From assembly GCA_934045905.1 (NCBI GenBank), contig OW203770.1:27413259-27477258 (forward strand): a DNA stretch of 64,000 bases, given 5' to 3'. The first letter of the stretch is position 1. Each line of letters begins with the position of its first letter. A program made the translations under genes and the position numbers. The notes beneath the pieces are model-generated. The model saw nothing but the letters and a program-made list of their open reading frames with translations. It searched no databases and was not told the DNA's origin. Positions 45,294 to 57,385 of the stretch are shown here, in pieces. The stretch comes from Leuctra nigra. Its lineage: Eukaryota; Arthropoda; Insecta; Plecoptera; Leuctridae.

Positions 45294-45742
45294 ACTTATA
45301 CCCTCTTCCCCTCGATCATGAGTCTGATCCAGTCCCAGACATATCTGATCGATTGAGACCCTGCTGCAAGGCTGAGAGAGATGGAAGATGCGAGATGTAC
45401 TTGGGAGAGAGCGAGATATCTATAGGTCGGCATCGCGTTGCCTTGGTGATTGGACTGTTCATCACCTAAGGGGTGTCACGGTGAATAATCAATACGACAA
45501 TACAATACAATACAATATCAATACAATACTGAATACAATATAGTCGTGTTTCCTCAACTTCATAATACCGCCACACTGTCATAGACATGCTGAAGAATGG
45601 TTGAATTTTTTTGTTATTTAAATTTTTTCCCAAATGTATACATGATTACATAGATGCGACTACATTATTACAAATGTTTGATGTCATTATACTACATGCA
45701 TACATAGATGTGAGTGTAATAAACCCCAGTAAGACATAATCC

Positions 45743-46430
45743 CAGAAAAATTACTTCGTGTAAAAAAGGCAGCTAAGTCTCTTCAACTAAGAAAAAAATT
45801 AAGGAAATCTAAAAATCCAACACTGAAAAAGTAGTAATATCAAAAAATTTGCCTAAACAAAACTTTTCAAAAATACTTGGCGCATCGTGCGAATAAATAG
45901 ATAGAAGTTGCCGGCAATCAAATATACTCATCTACTCATAAGATATACCGGGGGGGGCCAAAAAAACGTCCAATGGGCGAGACACCGCTGTGAACAAACC
46001 ACTACAGATATTAGTCCGAAAATTTCACATTTTATAAACAACATACCAATGTTTCATATGTGAAAGTTTCATAAACATATCCTATGTATGAAAAAAGTTA
46101 CAGCTGTTCGAATTTGGTTGTCGAAAAATCGATTATACGGAGCTCAAAGAACGCTTTTTCAGAAAAAGTCCAATGGCATGGACACATTTATTTTCAACAC
46201 TACTTATGACATCAGGCTGAACATTTCAAGTGTTATTCAAATCATATGTCTATTCATTGTATACAAATTTCAATACATTTGAATCAGTAGAACGAAAGTT
46301 ATGGTATCTTGAAGCTGAGCTTAAAAACATAAAATACGGGTGATAATTTCACTTCTAAAATTAACATGTGAAATAAAACCTGAGATATTATCTCGTGTTT
46401 GTTTTTCAAGCGCAAATTCTAGAACACATA
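45743..46430 (+). repeat. HINE-like foldback and truncated mariner-like element, copy B
   Basis: Matches 8503-9190. A deletion then joins it to sequence matching 10135 in copy A, removing the right part of the mariner-like element and the rest of the unit. Confidence 0.8.
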
Positions 46431-47344
46431 AGTTGTTGACTAAATTCCACAAGTAGGATGGGAGTCAAGTCGTGTGTTTTGAACAAAGTTTTGAATTCTG
46501 GGTGGGTACACCTGTAATAAATCTACAATAGTCAGTAATAATCAAATAATTTGGTAAACATGCATTTCATGAAATCTCAAATTTATTTTGGAATAGTGTT
46601 TTTCTGTGACCTCAGTTGGGGTGATAAGTTGCAGTTGTTGCTTCAGTGATTTTAAAAGTTTGTTTAAATTTGAAGTTTATTTCCATTATGTATATTGTGC
46701 ATTATGCACAAAGAAAATGATGTCGTTGGAATAGAATGGAATACAGCTTCACATTATTACAAAACCTAATCAGGCTCTGCTTTTTTCTTAATTCAGTCAA
46801 GATCAGATCCGCATCCCAATTCCTTGCACAATCTTATAGACCAGGAGAATAAAAACACACAAAATTACATGTAAATGTTGAAAACAGGAATGAATACTAT
46901 AAGTTTATGGTGGAAAACCACAATAATAAATATTTACTCAATGCTTAAACTTTTTAACTTTTGAGTGCTAGTTATTCAATGAATCTTAAAAAAAATCATA
47001 GTAGTATTTTGAAAACTCAAATTCGTAATGACTCTATGAACAGTATGATGCAAGTAATTAGGTTTTTATTTACGTATATTTGGTAAACAAGTCCGTTCTG
47101 CGAGAGAGAAGGGAATAGAATCCACACTAAAGAGTTCATTACTTGCAAGATTTTTGCGTGTTTACTCATTTTAAGTTGTCAGTGGTTCATTATAAGTCAG
47201 TTCTATTTTACCAGCAATCGAACTTTTCACAACTTAGAAGATGTAAATACACATAAATATTCCAAGAAATTTGGGTCTTTGTGGGGATTCTATACCCTCT
47301 CTCTGCTGTAATATGCGGTAATATTTAAATAAAAACGTTTTGAA

Positions 47345-48312
47345 CATTCGCGGCATCGGTATGACATGACTATTTCCGGTTCCGGTTTTTAGTACCGTAA
47401 GCATTCGCTAGGTGGCACCACCAGTCTACATCATGACCATATTTTTAACATTGAGCTTCCAATCTTTACCGAAGGTAATATATATTAGTATCTTTGCTAT
47501 AAATAGTGTGCTATGAGGTATAGCGGAAGTTTTGTTCCAATCAGTCCAGCCGTTCTTAAGATATGGCATCACTTCCGGTTTAAAAAATGGCGGCTGACGT
47601 CACTGCCAGCTTAAATTTGTATATATAAATGTTATGTAACAAAATAAGCCTTCTGAATATGTAGTTATTGACTACATTGGATGATCTAAGTCAGAATTGG
47701 CATTTTTATGACATCATTTCCGGTTTTAGTAATAGTACATTTCTATTTTGACTATTGATATTTAATAAAAAAGACGGTCCGAATCGTTTGGCGTTAGTTT
47801 CGGTTCGATCGGTCTATGCATTTTTGAGATATGACGTCACTTCCGGTTTTTAAAATAACGAAACAAAAAATCGCAAGGGAAATGTATCATCAGACGCCAA
47901 AAGTGCACATGTGGTAACAATTTCAGATCCATCAGCCGTTTTGGCTGTGGCGGATGATAGCAATGTTTCCTGGATATTATCTGAATCTGAATCTGAATCT
48001 GAATCTGAATCCATCGACCTTTCATAATGGGTGAAATTTTAATTTTTTCACGGCCATCTAGCTCGCAAATAGCATCACCTTTGGTCCCTTATTTGGTGTA
48101 TGTTGTCAGATGGGCCATATAGCTCGAAATTAAGATATTTTTAAACAAAGTGAGATTTACCATTTTAAGATCCCGTAGGCCGAAGATGCCATGTTATTGC
48201 TTACAGTAAAAGTGTTTTGTCTGCTACTCAGTTTATTAGACATTTACGGTATGTTGAGTGCCTGTGAGTGTACAGTACGACTTGGCTGGTTGGAGCGACC
48301 GCTACACTAGAT
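47345..48312 (+). repeat. HINE-like 3' arm, copy B
   Basis: Counterpart of 11040-12016. It has lost one TGACGTCA (now GACATCA) near 47710 and has an extended GAATCT run at about 47981-48011. Confidence 0.85.
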
Positions 48313-48459
48313 ATGAACTCTATAGTGAACTCAACCTAATACCTACCTAGTGCACACGCTCACTTTAAATGCACTGTTTGTTTGATCAAGGCTCCTATGT
48401 TTCAACGCCGGCCATCATTTAAATGGACTTTGGTGTATAAACACCAACCGAGTCTCTAC

Positions 48460-48930
48460 AACTATAAAAAAAATAGAAACAATCTAAAAATTCAGCACTG
48501 AAAATTAATGATATTAAAAAATAGGTCAAGTCAAAACTTAATTTTAAAAACCAAATTATACTTGGCGCATCGTTTTTAGGTCATCTCTAGGTGTATATTT
48601 TATGTATATTACACATCTGGCCTATACTGCTAAGCTATCTATATGCACGTTGCGCCAAATATATTAATATATTAATATAATTTTAAAAACCAAATTATAC
48701 TTGGCGCATCGTTTTTAGGTCATCTCTAGGTGTATATTTTATGTATATTACACATCTGGCCTATACTGCTAAGCTATCTATATGCACGTTGCGCCAAATA
48801 TATTTTGGTTTTTAAAATTAAGTTTTGACTTAGCCTATTTTTTGATATAACTACTTTTCAGTGCTGAATTTTTAGATTTCTTCTATTTTTTATAGTTAAA
48901 TTGACTTGGCTGGTATTTTTACAAGGAGTA
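48460..48930. repeat. HINE-like foldback with 139-bp tandem duplication, copy B
   Basis: Counterpart of 12135-12510. The segment starting AATTTTAAAAACC occurs at 48540 and again at 48679, separated by a short TATTAATA run. Confidence 0.85.
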
Positions 48931-49077
48931 CAAGGAGTGAGGGTTAGAATCACAATAAATAAAAAATGGCGCCAAGCTGCAGCAAAGGTGTTTTGAGTTG
49001 GGTTTTAATTTAATTATTTCAAGCGGAGATTTGTTTATATGAAGTTCCATTGCCAGATTACCATACTCTTAGTGTTA

Positions 49078-50741
49078 CCCTTACTGAAAAATATAGTTGC
49101 AAACTAGTCGGAAAATAGTATTAAAATAGTCACAATAGTCGCGAAATAGTCACAAAGTGTAAACAGGTGCAAACAGAGCAAAACTCGTTGTTAGAAGCAA
49201 ATTTGATAATAGTGGAGAATTGCAAACAAAATGATCGTAAAATGCAAACAGATATCTCCTTCACACAAAATGCACACAAAATAGTCGGAAAAGATTGTGT
49301 GCGTATTGCGACTATTTTGTTTCCATTTTGTTCATATAAACATATTGCAAACAAAATTGTCGAAAAGTATGTACAGACATGTGAGCATTTAGCGACTATT
49401 CTGTGTGCATTTTGTTTATATAAACATAATGTAAACTTTATGGGATTCCTGGGTGTTTATAATGACTCGACATAATATGAGCAAATATTTCTTTATTTGT
49501 TAATTAATGGTCATAGTTAAAATGATATGAATAAATTCACAAAAGAAACTATAGTAGGTATACTACAAGTAAAAGTATTATTTTCTTCAGCGATCAAAAT
49601 ATTAGAACATTGCAATAAAGATTATCATTCATTCACCATTCATTCATCATATTAATGTTAGACATTCAGAGCATTCCCAATTAAGTCGATTTAAAAAAAA
49701 ACTAATTTGATTATTGTTTGAATTTGATTTAACCGATTGGAACCCTTATGGAACCGGTACCTGAACCGTTATTTTATTCTTTTCCAATTTTCATAAGTAA
49801 ATATACTATACCTAGGAAAGTATTACAGGAACAACAATTACCTGTAGGTAATTGTGAGAATCGTAGACGATTCTCACGACATTAAAAAATCAAGATTTTG
49901 TGATCGATCAATAAAGCGGTGGTGCACAATCAATTAAAACATTGTTGAAAACTTATCTTAAATAAACTAAGACTTGCTACACAGTCATACTGAAGGGAAA
50001 ATGTAGAGTCTTTTAGTTCCCTTCGGTTTAGAACTACCTATTGCAGTTTCAATGTGGCAAAACACATCTGCCTCCTTGGCTCAGAGCGTACGCTGCCAGA
50101 TCGTCACGTGGAGGACCCGACTACATATCTTCATCGGAGCAAAATAATTTAACTTCGCACACTAATTACAATTGTCCATTTCTCTACAGATATGTGGTTT
50201 AAAATTGATTATGTGTGTTAATTAAGTTATAGTAATTAATTAAAGTTTTGAATTTGTTAGGACGTTTGAATTTGTTCGTAACGGTCATTTTGTTTTCACT
50301 TGACGACTATATTGTTTGCATTTTGTAACTATTCCGCGATTATTTAGCGACCATAATGTTTGCATTTTGTTACTATTCCGCGACCATTTAGCGACCATAA
50401 TGTTTGCATTTTGATACTATATTGCGAACATAATGTTTTTATTTTTGGATCAGTTTCCGACTAGAATGTTTACATAAAGTTTGTATATCCATAGCATATT
50501 TCGACTATATTGATGGTATTCATTTTCCCGTATGCAAACAAAATGTAAACCAAATGTGGTAAATGTTTGTATTTTACGATTAGTTTACGATCATTTCTAG
50601 TCACAAAATAGTCGCTCAATGAAACAAAACGACTATATTTCGACTATTTTGCGACTAGTTGCTGTTTGCATTTTGTTTGCAATTTGCAAACGTTGTGATT
50701 ATAAAACGACTATTTTGTGACCATGGATTTTTCAGTAAGGG
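49078..50741. mobile_element. 1664-bp DNA transposon, superfamily unassigned
   Basis: Perfect 15-bp inverted ends CCCTTACTGAAAAAT and ATTTTTCAGTAAGGG are flanked by TA at 49076-49077 and 50742-50743. Copy A has a single TA at the empty site (12640-12641). Both arms are rich in repeated GCAAACAAAATG and CGACTATTTTGCGAC-type motifs in opposite orientation (49080-49440 and 50270-50730). The frame at 49167-49475 only translates these repeats. There is no transposase. The TA duplication suggests Tc1/mariner mobilisation, but the end sequence is not one I recognise. Confidence 0.9.
49854..49877. other. Perfect 11-bp stem hairpin
   Basis: GTGAGAATCGT, AG, ACGATTCTCAC, in the middle of the 1664-bp element. 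Role unknown. Confidence 0.6.
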
Positions 50742-50997
50742 TATTGTAATTTTGTATTCTTTCGATCATCTGGAACTTGATAAATGATTTCGAGCCAATG
50801 AATGTAGATATATTGGCACGTTAAGGTAGGCCAGATAACTTTATTGATCGTGTAAGTTCTGACGTGATGCGCGCCCGGGTAAAGCTTGTTGCTAGGCAAC
50901 AAGGCGGCTGGTGGAGGGGAGCGGGGTCGCATCGATCCATACAGCTCGGCGTCTGATGTTAAATTGCCTGAGTAGCAATTGTCTTCATCCTATCAAA

Positions 50998-52185
50998 ATC
51001 TAGTGAGCGGTCGCTTCACGCCAGCCAAGTCGTACGGCGCCCACACTCTTACACAACATACCGTTCAATCCTAAAGGCTGAAGCAACCCACTTTTACTGT
51101 AAGCATCAAAGTGGCATTTTTGGCCTACTCGATCTTAAAAATGGAAAATTTCACATTATTGCGAAATATCTTAATTTCGAGCAATGGCCCACCCCACCAC
51201 ATATAACAAATTTGGGAACAATAAGTTATTCCGTTTGCAAGCTGGATGACAGTGAACACTGTGAAATTGTACAGCTTTCTTCATATGATTTCTCTTCTTC
51301 CAATAAATTACGCGGTCTCCACCACAGCCTAAACGGCTGGGCCGATTGATCTAAAATTTTCAAGACGTATCCAGATTGTCTTCCTGTAGATGCCTAGCAT
51401 TTACACATTTTTAGTGCCGCCATTTTGAAACCGGAAGTGACGTCATACATAAAAAACGGCTGGACCGATCGGAACGAAATTTGCGCCAATCGATTTGGAC
51501 GGTCATATATATGAATTACCAATAGTCAAAAAAAGTAATGTACTATTACTGAAACCGAAATGACGTCATAAAAACGAAGAATCAGACTTTAATCTTACTG
51601 CAATAACTACATATTCAGAAGGCTTATACTGACACAATAGGTAAATAAATTCTTGGTGGCAGCTATTTTAGCCGCCATTTTCTAAACCAGAAGTGATGCC
51701 ATACCTTGAAGACGGATGGACCAATAATTGGAAAGAAGCTTATGCTATTCTTCGTGGAATATCATTTTAAGCATTATTTAGTACCAAACGCAACTTTTCT
51801 TAGTATCCAAATAGGAAATGGCTTATTTTTTTAAAGGAATTAGTCATTGTTGCTCCGATTTGTGTTACAAGTGTGAGAATAATTTTAAAAAAGTAGTGAT
51901 ATTTCCATAAAAAAAACTCCGTGTAAAAATACCAGCCAAGTCTCTTCAACTCTAAAAAAAATATAAGAAATCTTAAAAAATCAGCACTGAAAAGTTGTGA
52001 TATCAAAAAATAGGCAAAGTCAAAACATGATTTAAAAACAAAATATTAAAAATATTTATACACGATGCGCCAAGTATATTTTGGTTTACAAATTAAGTTT
52101 TGACTTGGCCCATTTTTTGATATCACTACTTTTTAGTGCTGAATTTTTAGATTTCTTCTATTTTTTTATAGGCTGGTATAACACG
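50998..52185 (-). repeat. HINE-like unit, reverse orientation, copy B
   Basis: Counterpart of 12896-14095. The outer foldback arm has lost about 20 bases before GGCTGGTATAACACGG. Confidence 0.85.
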
Positions 52186-52426
52186 GATTTTGCATTAACT
52201 TAGCCGAGCCACTCAAAAATTAACATTCACTGAAAACGGTAACAGCTCAAAACGATTTTTTACGGCACATTTCTGCACAAATCGAGCAAAAACGACTATG
52301 TTCTTTGTTTTTTGATATCATTTTGTGGCTGGGCTAAGTAAATGCACCCGTTCAAATACCACAGCACAGACAATAAGTGCTTACATTTCTGTGATGCACC
52401 CACTATACATGAACACTCGAAAGATT

Positions 52427-52747
52427 TTACTTCCACATCATCGTTTTTGTGTTTAAAATACCATTTAATGTATGCGGATCATGTGCAATTCCAGATGTCT
52501 GGAGACATAACCCAAGAATATGGGTCTCGCTATTGATGCCCTTTGTAATGCCACAAGCCACTAACAAACCGCTGTTCAACACTTGTTCACCTTCACTTAG
52601 GTTCCTAGAATTCATATTTGCATCTAGAAATCTTAACATTTCTGAAAAAATTACATAATATTTATTTGTGTTTCCAATGACTTGTTCACTAGCACACGCC
52701 ATGTTAAATGCAATGTTTTGATTTTCTATACCCCAACCGGCAGCCAT
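52427..52747 (-). CDS. Candidate coding exon of unknown function (copy B)
   Basis: Counterpart of 14334-14654, still a 106-codon open frame from the same ATG. Over the possible exon it differs from copy A by one Ile-to-Ser change (ACASEQ versus ACAIEQ) and two silent changes; an Ile-to-Met change lies after the possible donor. Function not recognised; may be only a duplicated fragment. Confidence 0.35.
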   Translation of the reverse strand: MAAGWGIENQNIAFNMACASEQVIGNTNKYYVIFSEMLRFLDANMNSRNLSEGEQVLNSGLLVACGITKGINSETHILGLCLQTSGIAHDPHTLNGILNTKTMMWK

Positions 52748-53135
52748 CTTGGAATTTTTGAAAAGCCGGTCTGCGCCATCTCTGGATACTTTTAGTGACG
52801 AATTGATCCAGAGAGCTGTGACGCAAGACCATTTGTAGCTGGCAACAAGTGTAATGGTGCCGTGAGAGGGGGGTGAGGGGTGTCGCCTCTATCGATCCAG
52901 AGAGCTGTGACGTATAAACACTTGTGGCGGGGAGGTAGAGAGGGGTGAGACGAGGGGTATAGGGCATGCCAAAGGTAGGTCACCACCACCTAAAGTTGAC
53001 TGACAAACAGCCAGCCAATCATACTAAGAAAAGTACGATGAGATACGGCTATTTATGCAACAAAGTACGTACTGCGACCGGCACTTGCAACAGTGAATTT
53101 ATCGTTATTTTGTTAGAAAACACGATGTTTGAGTA

Positions 53136-53157
53136 GGGGGGGGGGGGGGGGGGGGGG
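53136..53157. repeat. Poly-G run
   Basis: 22 G, replacing a mixed GGAATGGGGGGC stretch in copy A (near 15045). Possible sequencing or assembly artefact. Confidence 0.8.
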
Positions 53158-53219
53158 CAAAGGCTAGCTATGGGTACAAGGGAGGTATACCTATGACAAG
53201 GGGGTGTATCTCATTAAAA

Positions 53220-54252
53220 CCTAGTTAATGACCGCTAATTTTGCTATGAGGCAAGCTCGAGGTCACGAGTCAGCAATGGCTATAGCAAATCCTACTTCCA
53301 CGTCAACGGCGTGACTCCCGGGCAATGCGTGGCGGCCAATGAATGGTCGTCACGTAGCTAACGGAAGAGGGTGAGAGGCCTTAAAACCGAAACATCTTGG
53401 CTAAGGGAGACAACCCCGACATAAAATCCTGGTTCTCCAAGTCTGGGGGTTGAGTCGATGGGCCTGCTTCTCATCACTCGGAAAAAACAATATTGCAAAC
53501 AAGAATCCTAAATTGCCTCGGAACCCGGACGGATCAAATGGTAATCGACCTCGGCGAGTTAAACGGAATATGAGTATGGGATGCTGGAATGTCCAAGGGA
53601 TTAGCAATAAGTACCCAGAGGTTTTAATGGAGCTTGCTAATCTTCAAATCGATGTAGCAGTGCTATCGGAGACCAAAAAGAATGGTAATGGAAAATATTG
53701 CAAGATTACATCCATTTCTACAACGGAGTAGACAAGGATAGAAGGGCAAAGGCCGGAGTATCGATTGCAGTACATTAAAAGCTTAAAAAAAGAATTGTAA
53801 ACTGGACAACAGTTGACGAACGTTTGATCACCCTTATATGAGCACTTGAGCATCATAGGTTAGTAATAGTAGGCGTTTATTCCTCAAATGATGACGCAGA
53901 CCGGCAGGTCAAAGACGATTTTATGGAAAAGTTGACGGAAGTGTAAGGAAATATTGGGGATCAAAAGGAAATTCTTGATGGGCGACTTTAATGGTAGAGT
54001 GGGAAAAAGGAAAAACGAAAAAATCTTAGGGCAATATGGAGAAGATATGGTAAATGATAACGGAACCAGATTGATTGAGATTTGCTCTTAATTCTCTTTG
54101 AGAGTTATGAATGGATTTTTCAGTCACAAAGATGTTCACCTGGTGCCAGCCCACCAGAGGCTACAAGTCCTTCATTGGCTACATCGTATTCAAAAAAAAT
54201 ACACGCATTAAAGTATTAGATCTTAAAGTCCAGAGAGGCGCACAGTGCGGTT
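53220..54252 (+). pseudogene. LINE-A 5' fragment, copy B
   Basis: Starts as MSRWACFSSLGKNN and MGCWNVQGISNKYPEV with the endonuclease frame somewhat better kept than in copy A (about 93 codons from 53450). Further on it shares the stops of copy A. It is cut at CACAGTGCGGTT (54252) and followed directly by GATAATAATAATG. Confidence 0.9.
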
Positions 54253-56089
54253 GATAATAATAATGTTAGAAATTATGTACCTTTAGGATTGTGCATATTT
54301 AACCCACATACACATATTACAAGGAAAACGCTCTGTGTAACGCGTTGATAAGCGAGCACGGAAACGCGCACCACTTTGAACTAACAATGCAAAGTTTTGA
54401 GTTGATCGATCGAATCTATATGATTGAACGGTTCCTGGTTAATTTTAAAAAATCACACGATCTCGTGCAAAAAGTAAACCTGAGACCATTCGTATGATAT
54501 AAGTATGTACACAATATCAAATCGATCTTTGAATGGTCATATCAGTTTTATGCGGTTAAAGTTTCTGCTCCAACTACCTTGGAATGAAGATTCGAAGTTG
54601 CCGTGATCAAACATTTTCGAGTTATTTGACAGCCAACACGCAAAATGTCTGTAAAATGTCAAAACATTTTGGATTTAAACACAGATTAGTCTGATATTTG
54701 GCAAAATTACCCAACATGTTGGTACCAATGGCAATGCAAAGTTTTAAATTGATCGGTCAAATCGGTTCTAGTTTAAATTTCATACATCGCAGAAAAATTG
54801 GTTTAAATTTTAACCAATAGGTGGATTTGTCTGAAACTTTGTACGATTGGGGAAACTGCTGGTTGCGATTACTTTACTAAATTTTAAATTGATTGGACCA
54901 AACTAATCGAAAGTTTTTTTTCCTAAAATTTTAACCAATCACAGGATCCCGTTTAAAAACGATCCCAGAGTGCGCATAGACTACGCTAGTATGTGTGCCA
55001 AATTTCAGATCGATGTTGTGCGGTTTATGGTAATAATCAAACAACTGACATATTGTGTTTATTGCGGGAATGCGTGCCAATGGGTGCTCATGGGCACCAT
55101 GGCTGCTACTAGTGAAGTCCACAATAGGTAGGTAGGTTTCTATCACATAATGCACACAGAAGAAGATATACATTAGTTTTGCCATTTCGTTGACCTCTTG
55201 CGCTTCTGGTTGCCTGATACCGACATATTGTATACGACTCCTCATCAGGTTCATCAGTTTCCGATCAGTCCATCGCTCTTGAAGTCTTCATATCAATACT
55301 CAATGCCTCATAGCGCATGACTAGAGACAGGATAGTAATGCAATTGCATGTTTTTGAAGTACTACCTGGAGAGCATGCAATATCAGTAATAAATCCATTT
55401 CATGACTCCTGCTTTCCAAATATATGACTTTGATATGGCATGTTTTGCTTATTTTGAGCTTTTTGCTCCAATAGTGCCTATTTTGGCCTAAATGCTGCAT
55501 ATTTTTGCTTATTTTGGACATTTCATAGTGCATATCTGCATATAACAGCATTTTTCTTAGTTTAGTAGATTTCATTTATATTTCCTGCCCCTAACATTCT
55601 AAATTTAATAATTCATCCATAATTAAAAGGAAGTATAGTATCGGGTTTTCCCAGAAACTCCCCGAACTGTTGCCGTGATGGTGCACCTGGTATCCAATAA
55701 GAGCACTTATTTTAAAAATTCTCCGAACGCTTGGCAAACGGGGTTCAGAATCATTAGAAACAAGTTTTGTTACCAGTGGAGCACCACCTACGTTATATTT
55801 GCGGGTGAATTGTGTATGGTTATTTAATACATTTCCGCTTTTTTTGCATATTTTGTTGCCTATTTTGGCTTTTCATTCTGCATGTTTTGCCTATTTTGGT
55901 ACTTTGATATTGCATGTTTTGCTTATTTGAGCATTTCATATTGCCTATTTTAAGGATTGATACTGCATTACTATCCTGTCTCTACCATGACAAACAGTCG
56001 GTCGATACCGAGCATGAATGAACATTGTACTACGCCTCCTCCCACCCCTTCACATGACCACCCTTTACATCAAGTTCAATGAGTCACTA
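54253..56089 (+). other. Segmental duplication copy B, second part
   Basis: Matches 33590-34768, with a hAT-like MITE inserted at 55322-55984. The homology ends at 56089, where Gypsy sequence begins. Confidence 0.92.
55322..55984. mobile_element. hAT-like MITE (663 bp)
   Basis: Ends TAGAGACAGGATAGTAATGC and its inverted partner are flanked by GCATGAC (55315-55321) and CCATGAC (55985-55991). Copy A has one GCATGAC (34662-34668). The TAGAG start fits hAT ends. The flanking duplication is seven bases with one mismatch, so the assignment is tentative. Subterminal TTTTGCTTATTTTG-type motifs repeat many times. No transposase. Confidence 0.8.
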
Positions 56090-56509
56090 TGAGTCACGCC
56101 AAATAAAATCACGACGCAAACCCAAATTTAAAGTGAAGTTAATTGGGCCGTATGTATGGATGGGGGACCCATTAGCGGCAAAAAGTACATAATTAGTCTT
56201 ACCGAGGTGGCCGCGAACCTTTTCCCTCGGGTAAACACACAAATCCGATCCGGTATCGACGAGGAATCTCGTCTTCGTCGACCAGTCGGTTACAAAAAGA
56301 CGATTTGCAGTCGAGCCGTGGTCAGCCGCCATTACTGACCGCCCTGAGCTTTTCCCGCCTGGTATTTGCACGGGGGGCGAGGTCGCCGAATGTGGCGTGG
56401 TACCAGCAGAATTCGCCCTTGACGGTTGTACGCGTTGCTGAACGCTGTCCCTTTTCACGTGACGGCAATCGATGACTTCGTGCTTGAGCAGTGGTGAGCG
56501 CCGCGACAT
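56087..56509 (-). pseudogene. Gypsy pol fragment: aspartic protease
   Basis: The frame overlaps the end of gag and contains ANRLFVTDWSTKTRFLVDTG, in which DTG is the retropepsin catalytic triad, then VYPREKV and YVLFAANGSPIHTYG. This layout (NRLFVTD then FLVDTGSD) fits the CsRn1 group. The protein is truncated after the protease at the element's breakpoint; the last codons run past 56090 into duplication sequence. The upstream half of this open frame is antisense shadow of gag and not protein. Confidence 0.75.
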
Positions 56510-57122
56510 TGGACGTCAATGACGCTAGTTGCTGAGTCAACTCGTTCATCCTGGCGTCGTTTGCGTCGGCGACAGCAGCAACTCGCGGGGCAGCTGAATT
56601 GTTATGTATCTTGTCAGCAATTTTGGCCAAAGCTCCTAGATCCATCGTTGACGACGCGGCCAAAATATCCTGCATGCGCAGCGGCAGGCGACCGATCCAC
56701 AATGTCCGGAGGAACTCGTCAGGAAGCGTCGGTCCAAGTCCGCGGAGATGACGCAAGAACTGTGACGGCGTCCTGTCACCAAGCTCCTCTCGTTCTAATA
56801 GCTGCCTCATGCGTGAGTTCGGTGTCGCTGATAACCGTGAGATAAGCTCACTCTTGATGGTTTGGTATTTGCCCTCAAGAGGTGGAGAGATGATTATGTC
56901 CTCGACTTCCGCTGCGTACTTACTATCAAGCTGCGCTATAACATGGTGAAACATTGTGTCATCTTTCTTTATACCTGACAAAACGAATTGTGCCTCTATC
57001 TGGGCAAACCAAAGTGCAGGTTTCTCCGCCCAGAAAGGTGGGGCTCGCATGACCACGCGATTTACCACAGTTGTTTGCTCTTCGACATGATGATCGTCTT
57101 CGTTTTGCTCTACGTCAGGCAT
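56322..57122 (-). pseudogene. Gypsy gag (capsid-like) ORF
   Basis: 266 codons from an ATG at 57122: PPFWAEKPALWFAQIEAQFV, TMFHHVIAQLD, QLLEREELGDRTPSQFLRHL and LRTLWIGRLPLRMQDIL are the gag features of CsRn1-like Gypsy elements. Near the end is CWYHATFGDLA, the beginning of the CHCC-type finger seen in this group, but the frame changes before the remaining cysteines. Gag and pol overlap in different frames, which could be natural frameshifting or decay. Confidence 0.8.
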
Positions 57123-57163
57123 GTTACAATTTGGAATTATTTAATGAAATAAAAACCTTCTGA

Positions 57164-57180
57164 TCACGTCGGGGTCACCA
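57164..57180 (-). other. Primer binding site, tRNA-Trp type
   Basis: On the minus strand TGGTGACCCCGACGTGA, one base after the LTR. It matches the tRNA-Trp 3'-end priming used by CsRn1-like elements. Confidence 0.8.
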
Positions 57181-57181
57181 A

Positions 57182-57385
57182 TGTTGTTACTCTTGAGTTA
57201 TTATATAAAACACAGTGGCATAAATAAATGGAATATTTTATTAATCAATTATAGTACATTAGAAGATCATGTTTGTCAACTGCTTGCTGCTGTGTGTAAC
57301 AATCTCTTTCTCTTTTCCTCTCTTGTTTCGTATCCACTAGGTCGTGGCTCCCGTCACCGAGATGGAAGTCAGGGCCCCTACAACA
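57182..57385 (-). repeat. Solo-side LTR of the Gypsy fragment
   Basis: 204 bp with TGTTG and CAACA ends, next to the primer binding site. The partner LTR is not in the window. Confidence 0.75.

Larger units (their letters stand above)
39050..54252 (+). other. Segmental duplication copy B, first part
   Basis: Collinear with 1793-16149 (offset 37257 at the left end). Main differences: deletion of 945 bp at about 46430, a 139-bp tandem duplication at 48540-48800, and an inserted 1664-bp element at 49078-50741. LINE-A is cut at 54252 and joined to sequence matching 33590 in copy A. Confidence 0.95.
56090..57385 (-). mobile_element. Truncated Gypsy-type LTR retrotransposon (CsRn1-like)
   Basis: Read leftward: a 204-bp LTR (57385-57182, TGTTG...CAACA), a primer binding site, gag, then the start of pol with protease. 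The copy ends at 56090, where duplication copy B ends. RT, integrase and the second LTR are missing. Confidence 0.8.

Noticed and set aside
49167..49475. 102-codon frame inside the 1664-bp element, first taken for a transposase piece
   Set aside because: It is a translation of the GCAAAC/AATAGTCG subterminal repeats, with no catalytic motif.
56519..56845. Plus-strand 108-codon frame
   Set aside because: Antisense shadow of the Gypsy gag frame.
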